Of a DNA stretch of 13,854 nucleotides, positions 6,906-13,854 are shown in pieces. The DNA is from Lachnospiraceae bacterium (GTDB lineage Bacteria > Bacillota_A > Clostridia > Lachnospirales > Lachnospiraceae), in the NCBI GenBank assembly GCA_024699595.1, contig JAILPG010000013.1, positions 1 to 13,854 of the forward strand, written 5' to 3'. The notes below the pieces were generated by a model. The model was not told where the DNA came from and searched no databases. It saw only the letters and a list, made by a program, of their open reading frames with translations. Position 1 is the stretch's first letter; every line of letters starts with the position of its first letter. The translations under genes and the position numbers were made by a program.

Positions 6906-8270
6906 TTATTCCTGTCCTGCAAGATATGTGTCTATACCTTCCTGAACCGCATCGTAAGCACTTACGTTTCCTGATACGATGTCGGGCATTCCGTCAAAGG
7001 TCGATACTCTGCACTCACCGTTAAAGAGATCCTGTACTGCGCCTGTAAGGCTTGTAACTCCGCTCATCCAGTCCATAGCCTTGATCTGGAGTGAGGTAAA
7101 GGAGCTTGCGTCAACCTCGGGAGCATTCTTAAGAGCCGAAGCCGTATGCTGTGCAAATTTGGGAACTACTTCATCGCTTGTCATATATTCAACAAAGCTT
7201 ACTGCTGCTGCCTGCTTGTCAGGATCTTCCCATGCCTTTGTGGTGATGTAGTAACCCATCGAGAGACCTCCGATCATGTCTGTGGTCTTACGGTTGCCCT
7301 TTCCGGGGAAGTATGTGATGTCAAACTTGTCAAGCTTTTCTGTATCGAGTGTTGAAGGATCATCGGGATCTGACTGGCAGGCTCCTGTGATGCCGCCGAC
7401 CTTCCATGAGCCGTCAAGTAAGAATGCAGCCTTTCCGTCTGTAAACATTGCAACTGTCTCATCATCGGTAGCCGAAAGTGTATTGTCGGGCAGATAGCCT
7501 TTCTCATACAGGTTCTTGATCTCCTCGATACCGTTTACCCACTGTGTTCCTGTCTCGTCGTCTGCCGATGTGGGGATGTTCAGATGATTCTCGGGTGTCT
7601 GCTCGTTAAAGATCGCAAATTCCCACCAGTAATGAGGGATCGTGCTTAATGATACAGCGATCGGAGTATAGCCGGCATCCTTGATCTTTCCGCAGATCTC
7701 AAGGAAATCGTCCCAGGTAGTATCAGCTGAAGGCTTCTCCACTCCTGCTGCCTCAAGGACTTCCATGTTGCAGAAGAGGCCTTCCCAGTATCCGTTTACG
7801 GGAACCGCATACTTAACGCCGTCTGCGGGTGAAGCTGCGATCAGGTCATCATTCATGTTTGAAGCATATTCGGGATAGGTCTTTCTGATCTCGTCTATTG
7901 AAACAACCTTGCCGGCGCTTACGAAATCGTCTGCATCTGCTCCGTTAAAGAAGAAAAGTACATCAGGCTCTGAACCTGTTTCGAAATCGGTTAGGATCCT
8001 GGTCTTAAAGCTCTCGTCGGAAGTTGCCGAGGTATCGCTTACGGTATTTCCTGTCTCTGCCTCCCAGGCTGCTACTGCATCCTTGAAGTTCTGGGCATTG
8101 CTGTCCTCACCTGCATAGGTTGTCGTTACATTGATCTCTACGCCCGATGCGGCGTCACTGCTTGTGTTGTCACCGCTTGCTGCAGGAGCTCCGCCTGCAC
8201 AGGCTGTTAATGAAACTGCCATCGCGCTTCCAAGAAGGATGGCTAAAAGTCTCTTTGTTGTCTTTTTCAT
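6906..8270 (-). CDS. Extracellular sugar-binding lipoprotein of the CUT1 ABC transporter (family 1 solute-binding protein)
   Basis: Lipoprotein of 454 residues anchored outside the membrane, which captures the sugar for the permeases encoded downstream. The signal peptide is clear: MKKTTKR, a hydrophobic core, and the lipobox LTAC with C24 as lipidated cysteine, followed by a Ser/Gly/Ala-rich linker to about residue 45. The mature part has family 1 (MalE/UgpB-like) features: an N-terminal strand INVTTTYAG, EPDVLFFFNGADADDFV, VKYAVPVNGYWEGLFCNMEVL, and FTDGKAAFLLDGSWKVGG. Several aromatic residues (for example in IPHYWWEF) may stack on sugar rings. GGAGGG lies nine bases before ATG. The 107 bases upstream, after the sensor kinase stop, could hold a separate promoter, but I see no convincing -35/-10 pair. 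The ligand is unknown from sequence; N,N'-diacetylchitobiose or longer chitooligosaccharides are inferred from the cluster. Confidence 0.95.
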   Translation of the reverse strand: MKKTTKRLLAILLGSAMAVSLTACAGGAPAASGDNTSSDAASGVEINVTTTYAGEDSNAQNFKDAVAAWEAETGNTVSDTSATSDESFKTRILTDFETGSEPDVLFFFNGADADDFVSAGKVVSIDEIRKTYPEYASNMNDDLIAASPADGVKYAVPVNGYWEGLFCNMEVLEAAGVEKPSADTTWDDFLEICGKIKDAGYTPIAVSLSTIPHYWWEFAIFNEQTPENHLNIPTSADDETGTQWVNGIEEIKNLYEKGYLPDNTLSATDDETVAMFTDGKAAFLLDGSWKVGGITGACQSDPDDPSTLDTEKLDKFDITYFPGKGNRKTTDMIGGLSMGYYITTKAWEDPDKQAAAVSFVEYMTSDEVVPKFAQHTASALKNAPEVDASSFTSLQIKAMDWMSGVTSLTGAVQDLFNGECRVSTFDGMPDIVSGNVSAYDAVQEGIDTYLAGQE

Positions 8271-8377
8271 AGATTCGTACCCTCCGTTTTACAAAGATTA
8301 CCTGTTGTGTTCTGTCTGCCGGATCGTTTCGTTTTCTATCTATCCGACGAGTATATCTTATATGAAGAGGGAAGGGA

Positions 8378-10192
8378 TTAGAATTGTTCGTTTTGGTCTT
8401 TCTTGACTATAATTGTGAAGGTGGTATCACCCTCTGCATTTACCGAAAAATCAAGGCCGTAAGCGTCTCCGTAGAGCATCTTCAGTCTGCGGTTTACGTT
8501 CTGTATGCCTACGCTTCCGTTTCTTTCAGCGCCATCCGTCATGGCAAGAAGCTCCTCTATGTGCTTAAGCTTTTCACGGTCCGGAACCCCGTGATTTACG
8601 ATACGGAGCCTCAAGCACTCTTCTATGTCCCCATCTTCCTTCTCATCCGAGACAAACAGACCCACATAGCGGTTGCCTTTGCTGTCCACTCCGTACTTTA
8701 CCGCATTTTCCATAACCGGCTGTATTATGAGTCTTGGCACCATAAATGCCAGACAGTGTTCGGGAACCTTCTCTTCATAATTAAAGCGGTCGCCGTAGCG
8801 GCACTGTATGATATAGATATATGCACGGACATAGGAAAGCTCCTCGGAAAGAGGGATCAGCGAACGCTTGTCCCTGTTTGTGGTAGCCTCCATCATGGTC
8901 GATAAGGATTCGATCATCCGGCTTGCCTTCTCATTGCCCGAAAGCCTTGTCTCCCAGTTGATTATCTCAAGGGTATTGTTAAGAAAATGCGGATCTATCT
9001 GGGACTGGAGCGCATGGATGTTTGCATCCCTTAAGGCTATCTCCTCAAGGAATATCTTGTTAAACTGCTCGTCAAGCTTTACGGACATGCGGTTAAAGCT
9101 CTCTGTAAGCTCTGCGATCTCCGTATTCTGACCTTCCGATATTACCGTCTCCCCGTATTTTCCCTCGGCAATGGATCTTGCAGCCTCCTTAAGCTTGAGT
9201 ACAGGGTTGCTGATCCTGTTGTTTACAAACAGAAAGGCCACAATAAGTAAGACCGCAAGTGACACCGGCATGATCTCGAGAAGATACTTCATGGCATTCC
9301 ATTCATTCATAAGAGAGCCCCTGTCATAGAGGATCATGTAAGTAAAGTCATTGCCTTCTATTTTTTCCCTGTGTCCCGTATATGAACCTGCCTCCCCGCT
9401 TAGGAGAAAGCTTCCCTCACTCTCAGGGATCCTTAAGTCTTCCGCGGGCATTTCCTGTGAGGAATAAAGCTTTGAACCGTTACAGAAGATCGTCATCCCC
9501 TCGGATCCCGGGATTGAATAAAGGCCTTTAAATATCTCTTCTATATTTAATTCCATGATAAGAACGGCATAGGGTACAAAACGGTTGTCCACGATATTTC
9601 TTACCATGTATACTCTCCCGCCTGACTGCATGAAGCTTATGTTCGTACCAAGATCTTTTGCAAAATTAAGAAGCTCTGGCAGAGCCTCTTCCTGAAATGA
9701 GGTAAGAGGGAGCTGCTTTATCTTAATGCTGTTATTCTGCGTCTGGTAGATCTTTTCGGGCTCATCCGCAAATACAAGGACCGTCCTGTTAAAGCAGGAA
9801 TTGAACTTGTAGTTTTCTTCAAGAAAACGGGTTATCTGGGAGCGGAGCTTTCCCGCATCCTTATTTTCCCCGTACTCAAGATAGGCAAGACGGATCGTTG
9901 AATTGTATGAAGCATCCCTGCTCTCACGTATACAGTCCTCTATGGACAGCTGCGAAAGCTCGGATGCCTTATCCATAAGACCGGTAACTGTCTTGTCCAC
10001 CTGACGGGTTACCGTCTTTCGACCCTGGATGATCAGGATGAACATAAGGACCAAAAGAGGAAGAAACCACACTAAAAGCAGGAGCCTGAAAAGCTCCTGC
10101 CTTAATGTCAGTTTCCTGTTGTTATCTTTATCAGTCTTCCTGCTGTCTGAGTCCGAGAAACTCTCTGTAGATCCCGCAAACCATTTCCGCAT
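8378..10192 (-). CDS. Two-component sensor histidine kinase, YesM/LytS type
   Basis: Membrane kinase of 604 residues. Layout: cytoplasmic tail (1-33), membrane helix 1 (about 34-56), a ~245-residue extracytoplasmic sensor region, helix 2 (about 303-324), HAMP linker (about 325-378), His_kinase domain with ALQSQIDPHFLNNTLE (phosphoacceptor H402), and an HATPase domain with the N-box QPVMENAVKYG (491-501) and a glycine box GSVGIQNVNRRLKMLYG (559-575). The G1 box is unusual: RIVNHGVPD replaces the common 'V-D-N-G-x-G', so the Asp that normally contacts adenine is Asn. The chosen ATG overlaps the end of the mutase gene by 62 bases and has AGAGGA about six bases upstream; no other good start was found before helix 1. 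It should phosphorylate the AraC-type regulator at 4296-5081. The signal is unknown; a cluster-related sugar or sugar-loaded binding protein is an inference. Confidence 0.93.
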   Translation of the reverse strand: MRKWFAGSTESFSDSDSRKTDKDNNRKLTLRQELFRLLLLVWFLPLLVLMFILIIQGRKTVTRQVDKTVTGLMDKASELSQLSIEDCIRESRDASYNSTIRLAYLEYGENKDAGKLRSQITRFLEENYKFNSCFNRTVLVFADEPEKIYQTQNNSIKIKQLPLTSFQEEALPELLNFAKDLGTNISFMQSGGRVYMVRNIVDNRFVPYAVLIMELNIEEIFKGLYSIPGSEGMTIFCNGSKLYSSQEMPAEDLRIPESEGSFLLSGEAGSYTGHREKIEGNDFTYMILYDRGSLMNEWNAMKYLLEIMPVSLAVLLIVAFLFVNNRISNPVLKLKEAARSIAEGKYGETVISEGQNTEIAELTESFNRMSVKLDEQFNKIFLEEIALRDANIHALQSQIDPHFLNNTLEIINWETRLSGNEKASRMIESLSTMMEATTNRDKRSLIPLSEELSYVRAYIYIIQCRYGDRFNYEEKVPEHCLAFMVPRLIIQPVMENAVKYGVDSKGNRYVGLFVSDEKEDGDIEECLRLRIVNHGVPDREKLKHIEELLAMTDGAERNGSVGIQNVNRRLKMLYGDAYGLDFSVNAEGDTTFTIIVKKDQNEQF

Positions 10193-11555
10193 CAGATTCC
10201 TCTTTCATCTCGCAAAATACCCTTAAAAGCGGCTCCGTTCCGGAAAACCTTGCGCTTACCCAGCCGCCGTCCTTAAAGGTTACCTTGCTTCCGTCCAGAT
10301 AGGATACACTGTCGATCTCAAAGGGCAGATCCGGAAGCTTCTTATCTTCCATGAGAAGCTTTATATACTCCTCCTTCTGCGCTGCCCTGAAGGTATAGTT
10401 GTTTTCAACCATGCACAGCCCGCCGACCTCGCTTCTTATATCGTCATATATCTGAGACATCTTCTTTCCGGTCACCGCAAGCATCTCCACAAGCAGGGAT
10501 GCGGCATAGATCCCGTCCTTACCCTTTATATGCCCCTTCACGGTAAGGCCTCCTGAAGATTCTCCGCCGATAAGCGCATCCACCTCGTTCATTTTGGCCG
10601 ATATATGCTTAAAGCCGACAGGAACCTCATAGCATTTTTCCCCGAACTTCTCTGCCAGCCTGTCAAGCATCGCGGTCGTGCAGAGATTTTTGACCACAGG
10701 TCCCTTCTTTCCCTTATATTTTACTAAATAATAGTATAACAGTACAAGTATGTCATTCGGCGTAAGATAGCGGCCTTTGTCATCCACGACACCTATACGG
10801 TCCGCATCTCCGTCGGTAGCGATGCCTATGTCAAAACCGCTTTCGAGCACCGTATTTGAAAGAGCCCTCATCCTCTCCTTATTGGGTGCGGGAAGCTTTC
10901 CTCCAAAGAGCGTGTCATGCTGGCCGTGGATCGTCTCCACCTCGCAGCGGGCGGTTATGAGTATCGTCTTTATCGAGGTCTCGGAAACGCCGTAAAGAGG
11001 ATCGAGAGCCACCCTTAATCTCGCATCCCTTATTGCCTTTACATCGATCTCCGAGAGGATGCTGTCTATATAGTCATTGATCGGATATATCTCCTCGATA
11101 AGGCCCTGCTCCAAAGCATCCGCATATTCGAGGTACTTAACCGGCTCAGTTACCTTTGAGATATAGCTTTCGATATCGGCAGTCTGCTTTTCATCGGCAT
11201 CCCTGCCGCCCTTTGTAAAGACCTTGATACCGTTGTATATCGCGGGATTGTGGCTTGCAGTGATCATCATCCCGTAGGGAAGGTCATTCTTCATCACGTA
11301 AAACATCACAAGCGGAGTCGGGCAGGATCTGTTTATAAGACTTGCCTTTATACCTGCTGCCGCAAAGACCTCTGCCGCCCAGCGCATCGCTTCCTTCGAA
11401 AGGAATCTCCTGTCATAGCCCATTACGACCCCTTTGTCACAGACGCCCTCTGCCTGCATCTTGTCGGCAAGTGCCCTGCTAAGGATCTGTATGTTAGCCT
11501 TTGTAAAATCCTCTCCGATCACGGCTCTGAAGCCGCCTGTCCCGAACTTTATCAT
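10131..11555 (-). CDS. Alpha-D-phosphohexomutase (phosphoglucomutase/phosphomannomutase family), probable GlcNAc-1-phosphate mutase
   Basis: Cytoplasmic mutase of 474 residues that moves phosphate between C1 and C6 of a hexose. All four family sites are present: active-site Ser in MITASHNPAIYNGIK (S101), metal loop ATDGDADRIG (D248, D250, D252), sugar-binding loop GGESSGG (330-336) and C-terminal phosphate loop RFSGTEPLLR (436-445). Sequence alone does not separate glucose, mannose and GlcNAc phosphates. Placed between a GH94 phosphorylase and nagAB, it most likely converts GlcNAc-1-P released by phosphorolysis into GlcNAc-6-P for NagA (inference). The frame opens at an ATG overlapping the GH94 stop (ATGA at 11570-11573), but the seven-base SD AAGGAGG lies inside that extension, so the start is placed at 11555 (MIKFGTGGFR). 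Its 3' end overlaps the sensor kinase gene by 62 bases. Confidence 0.93.
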   Translation of the reverse strand: MIKFGTGGFRAVIGEDFTKANIQILSRALADKMQAEGVCDKGVVMGYDRRFLSKEAMRWAAEVFAAAGIKASLINRSCPTPLVMFYVMKNDLPYGMMITASHNPAIYNGIKVFTKGGRDADEKQTADIESYISKVTEPVKYLEYADALEQGLIEEIYPINDYIDSILSEIDVKAIRDARLRVALDPLYGVSETSIKTILITARCEVETIHGQHDTLFGGKLPAPNKERMRALSNTVLESGFDIGIATDGDADRIGVVDDKGRYLTPNDILVLLYYYLVKYKGKKGPVVKNLCTTAMLDRLAEKFGEKCYEVPVGFKHISAKMNEVDALIGGESSGGLTVKGHIKGKDGIYAASLLVEMLAVTGKKMSQIYDDIRSEVGGLCMVENNYTFRAAQKEEYIKLLMEDKKLPDLPFEIDSVSYLDGSKVTFKDGGWVSARFSGTEPLLRVFCEMKEESDAEMVCGIYREFLGLRQQED

Positions 11556-11561
11556 GTTTTT

Positions 11562-11568
11562 CCTCCTT
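11562..11568 (-). promoter_or_regulatory. Ribosome binding site of the phosphohexomutase gene
   Basis: AAGGAGG on the minus strand, six bases before the ATG at 11555, is an optimal Shine-Dalgarno sequence. It begins just after the GH94 stop codon, so ribosomes ending the phosphorylase are well placed to restart. It argues against the earlier ATG at 11573, which has no comparable SD of its own. Confidence 0.85.
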
Positions 11569-11569
11569 A

Positions 11570-13854
11570 TCATCCCATATATACTTTCACTTCGATCTCA
11601 TCTCCGGACTTTATGACCGGTACGCTTGATACTTCCTTTCCGTCTGCCTCTATCCTCTTAACGCCCTTTTCGACGTGACCTTCATTGATGACCGAAATAT
11701 GATACGTGCCTCCCCTGAAGCGCCTGTCAACATTAAAGCCCTCCCAGGAAGCGGGAATGCAGGGATCTATTACAAGCCTGTCATAGTCCGGCCTGATACC
11801 GAGGATATAATGGGTGACCGCAAAATATGACCATCCCCCGCTTCCCGTCATGAAGGGATGATGCGCCCGCCCGTATGTGCTGTGAGCCCTGCCGCTTATG
11901 AACTGGCAGTATGAATATGGCTCTGCCGCTCGGGTCTCGATCTTATCATTCTGATAGTAAGGGCAGAGTGCCTTATAATACTCCATCGCCCTGCTTCCGT
12001 GTCCCATAAGACACTCCGCAGACCATACCCAGGGATTCGGATGGGAAAAAATACTGGCATTCTCCTTAAGTCCCGGATACACGCGGGTGATAAAGCCTAT
12101 CGAATCATCGGGCACCGTATATGCGGGCCAGTTAAGCTCTATGCCCCATGGAGTAAAGAGATGCTCATATATGGATGAAAGAGCCTTCTCTGCCTTGTCC
12201 TCATCCGCTGCTCCTGATAACACCGCCCAGGCATTGCTCTCAAGATGGATCCTTCCCTCTTTGTCCTCATGCGTTCCGATCTTTTTACCTTCTGAGGTAA
12301 AGCCTCTTAAGTACCACGCTCCGTCCCATAATATGCTGTTTAGGAGCCCTCTAAGCTCATCCCTCATCTTTTTATAGCGGCTTACATCCTCATCCTTGTT
12401 AAGAAAGGCTGCAGCCTCGATAAAGCTGTCAAGCGCCCTGTAATGAAGGAAGGATACAAGAGCACTCTCCCCGCCTCCGAGGTTTAAACAGTCATTCCAG
12501 TCGGCCCTGAGGCCCAGAGCCACACCGCTCTTTCCAACCTGGGCATGGGTGAACTCAAGGATCTTTTTCATATGCTCATATACCGATCCGCTCCCGCCGT
12601 CGGCATATCCGTATTCTTTCAGCAGAAATGAAGTATCTCCGGTTTCTTTTACATACTCTGTTATGGAAGGAACAAGCCACAGAGCATCATCCGAGCAGGC
12701 ATCCGAAAGCCCGTGTACCATATCCTTTCCTTCTCTCTCGGGGATAACGGTCGGGGATTTGAAAGGCTTCTTTCTCTTCTTTTTTTCCTCTTCCGGCTCA
12801 AACCAGGCCGGTTCGAACAGATGGATACCGTATCCGCTCTGCGTAAGAGCTGACAAAAGCTCCTCTATCCTCTTTTTACAGCCTTCGGGATTGCTTGCTA
12901 TAACAGTCATCGCATCCTGTGCCGTATCCCTGTAGCCAAGCCCTGTCCTGCCTCCGACCTCGATGAAGGAGGCAAATCGCGAGAACATAACGTTTATCTC
13001 GGACTGATACAGAGTCCAGGCATTTATCATCGTATCGATACCCTTTTCGGGTGAGTTTACATAAAATGACTCCTGCTTCTTTTTCCAGAAATCCTTAAGC
13101 TTAAGATATGCCTGATCGAGCACCTCCGGATCCCTGTATCTTTCCCTTATCGCCTGCGCTTGTTTGAGTCTTCCTTCTCCGAGGAAATATATGAGTCGTA
13201 TTGACTCATCAGGCTCTAAAGTGATGTCCTTCTGAAGACTTGCACAGTGGTTGCCGCCAAGCTCCTTGCTTCCTGAACACTTCCCTTTTGCGACAGCCTC
13301 GGGATCCGTCTCTGTATGGTAGGTCCCAAGGAACTCATCCCTTAGGCAGTCATAGCCGTCAGGCGTGAAATTCGCCGTAAAATACTGATAACCCTCCTCT
13401 TCATAGAAGAGGTCATAAAGGATCACGCCATCCCGGTAATCCGAGCCCGCACAGTAAAGGCTCATCTGGAAATTCTCGTTATCTATCGGGATCTGATGGA
13501 AGGAAAACTCCGCATAGGAAAATACGGACAGCTCCCTCTTTCGTCCGCTCTCATTTTTTATATTTACATCCCAGACAAGTGCCTGTTCTCCGATCGGGAT
13601 CGTAAGGCGCTCCGAAGCCTTTATCCCGTCATACTCACATTCATATACGGAATAAGAAAGGCCGTGGCGGGCGCGGTACTTTGCCCTGTTAAGGTCCTTT
13701 CCGACGGGCTGCCAGGAAATGCTGAAATAATCCCCGTTTTCCCTATCTCTTATATAGATATAATCTCCGGGGCGGTCCATCGGCACGCTGTTTCCCCGAA
13801 ACCTTGTGATCCTGTGATACTGGGGCGATTTATAAAACAGATATCCTCCGGCGG
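11570..13854 (-). CDS. chbP: GH94 disaccharide phosphorylase, probable N,N'-diacetylchitobiose phosphorylase (5' end outside window)
   Basis: Inverting phosphorylase, expected to split a beta-1,4-linked GlcNAc disaccharide with phosphate into GlcNAc-1-phosphate and GlcNAc in the cytoplasm. The frame stays open past the GTG at 13786 to the right edge. The added 22 residues (AGGYLFYKSP, YHRITRFRG) fit the GH94 N-terminal domain, so roughly 45 N-terminal residues lie outside and the full protein should be about 800 residues, usual for the family. Numbered from the GTG codon: sugar-binding GLGYRDTAQD (282-291), catalytic acid Asp in LRADWNDCLNLGGG (D432), IFSHPNPW (579-586), EPYSYCQF (622-629) and phosphate-binding FMTGSGGWSYF (645-655). 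From memory, SHPNPW and MTGSGGW match chitobiose phosphorylases of Vibrio better than cellobiose phosphorylases, which have CHTQGW-like and SGTASW-like segments. nagA/nagB in the same cluster support this. A cellobiose or cellobionate enzyme remains possible. The stop overlaps an ATG of the next frame. Confidence 0.88.
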   Translation of the reverse strand, partial: AGGYLFYKSPQYHRITRFRGNSVPMDRPGDYIYIRDRENGDYFSISWQPVGKDLNRAKYRARHGLSYSVYECEYDGIKASERLTIPIGEQALVWDVNIKNESGRKRELSVFSYAEFSFHQIPIDNENFQMSLYCAGSDYRDGVILYDLFYEEEGYQYFTANFTPDGYDCLRDEFLGTYHTETDPEAVAKGKCSGSKELGGNHCASLQKDITLEPDESIRLIYFLGEGRLKQAQAIRERYRDPEVLDQAYLKLKDFWKKKQESFYVNSPEKGIDTMINAWTLYQSEINVMFSRFASFIEVGGRTGLGYRDTAQDAMTVIASNPEGCKKRIEELLSALTQSGYGIHLFEPAWFEPEEEKKKRKKPFKSPTVIPEREGKDMVHGLSDACSDDALWLVPSITEYVKETGDTSFLLKEYGYADGGSGSVYEHMKKILEFTHAQVGKSGVALGLRADWNDCLNLGGGESALVSFLHYRALDSFIEAAAFLNKDEDVSRYKKMRDELRGLLNSILWDGAWYLRGFTSEGKKIGTHEDKEGRIHLESNAWAVLSGAADEDKAEKALSSIYEHLFTPWGIELNWPAYTVPDDSIGFITRVYPGLKENASIFSHPNPWVWSAECLMGHGSRAMEYYKALCPYYQNDKIETRAAEPYSYCQFISGRAHSTYGRAHHPFMTGSGGWSYFAVTHYILGIRPDYDRLVIDPCIPASWEGFNVDRRFRGGTYHISVINEGHVEKGVKRIEADGKEVSSVPVIKSGDEIEVKVYMG

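Noticed and set aside
8324..8337. A catabolite-repression (cre)-like sequence, AGAAAACGAAACGA on the minus strand, upstream of the binding-protein gene
   Set aside because: Only the AAAACG core fits; about four of the 14 consensus positions differ and the palindrome is missing.
8384..8905. A 173-codon plus-strand frame antisense to the sensor kinase C-terminus
   Set aside because: It lies opposite the conserved ATP-binding domain; it has no motif and no ribosome binding site.
12549..12935. A 128-codon plus-strand frame antisense to the GH94 gene
   Set aside because: Ser/Phe/Pro-rich shadow of the charged loop and catalytic-domain coding sequence, with no supporting signals.
11570..13854. 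Calling the GH94 enzyme a cellobiose phosphorylase
   Set aside because: The IFSHPNPW and FMTGSGGWSYF segments and the nagA/nagB context favour an N-acetylglucosamine disaccharide; kept as the main alternative rather than fully excluded.
1..13854. tRNA, rRNA, CRISPR array, insertion sequence, phage or plasmid signals
   Set aside because: None seen; no tandem spaced repeats, transposase-like ORF or structural RNA pattern was recognised by eye.

Overview
The window looks like chromosomal DNA of a Gram-positive anaerobe of the Clostridia, most likely a Lachnospiraceae-type gut or rumen bacterium. The reasons are strong AGGAGG-type ribosome binding sites, a YesM/YesN-style two-component pair, a CUT1 sugar ABC transporter with a lipoprotein binding protein and no ATPase gene of its own, and a 7TM-type HD-GYP protein. 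The genus cannot be fixed from this sequence alone.

Left part, + strand (1-2357). The 3' end of a gene that resembles the C-terminal region of YfbK-type von Willebrand factor A proteins runs off the left edge and ends at a clear intrinsic terminator (436-468). It is followed by a complete gene for a membrane HD-GYP phosphodiesterase (552-2357), probably a signal-responsive c-di-GMP hydrolase. These two genes converge on the large minus-strand cluster.

Main part, - strand (13854 down to 2388). Nine genes read in one direction, most of them overlapping or closely spaced. In transcription order they are: a GH94 disaccharide phosphorylase (5' end outside the window), an alpha-D-phosphohexomutase, a YesM-type sensor kinase, a sugar-binding lipoprotein, two CUT1 permeases, an AraC-type response regulator, glucosamine-6-phosphate deaminase (nagB) and N-acetylglucosamine-6-phosphate deacetylase (nagA).

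Read together, the cluster encodes a nearly complete phosphorolytic route for an N-acetylglucosamine disaccharide, best guess N,N'-diacetylchitobiose. The ABC transporter imports the disaccharide. The GH94 enzyme splits it with phosphate into GlcNAc-1-phosphate and GlcNAc. The mutase turns GlcNAc-1-P into GlcNAc-6-P. NagA removes the acetyl group, and NagB yields fructose-6-P and ammonia. The kinase and regulator, placed on either side of the transporter genes, presumably control the operon. Two parts are not seen here: the transporter ATPase (probably a shared MsiK/MsmK-type protein) and a kinase for the free GlcNAc. A 13-bp perfect hairpin between the binding-protein and permease genes probably sets their relative expression.

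The substrate assignment is an inference from GH94 sequence features plus the nagA/nagB context. No mobile element, CRISPR array, tRNA or rRNA was recognised.
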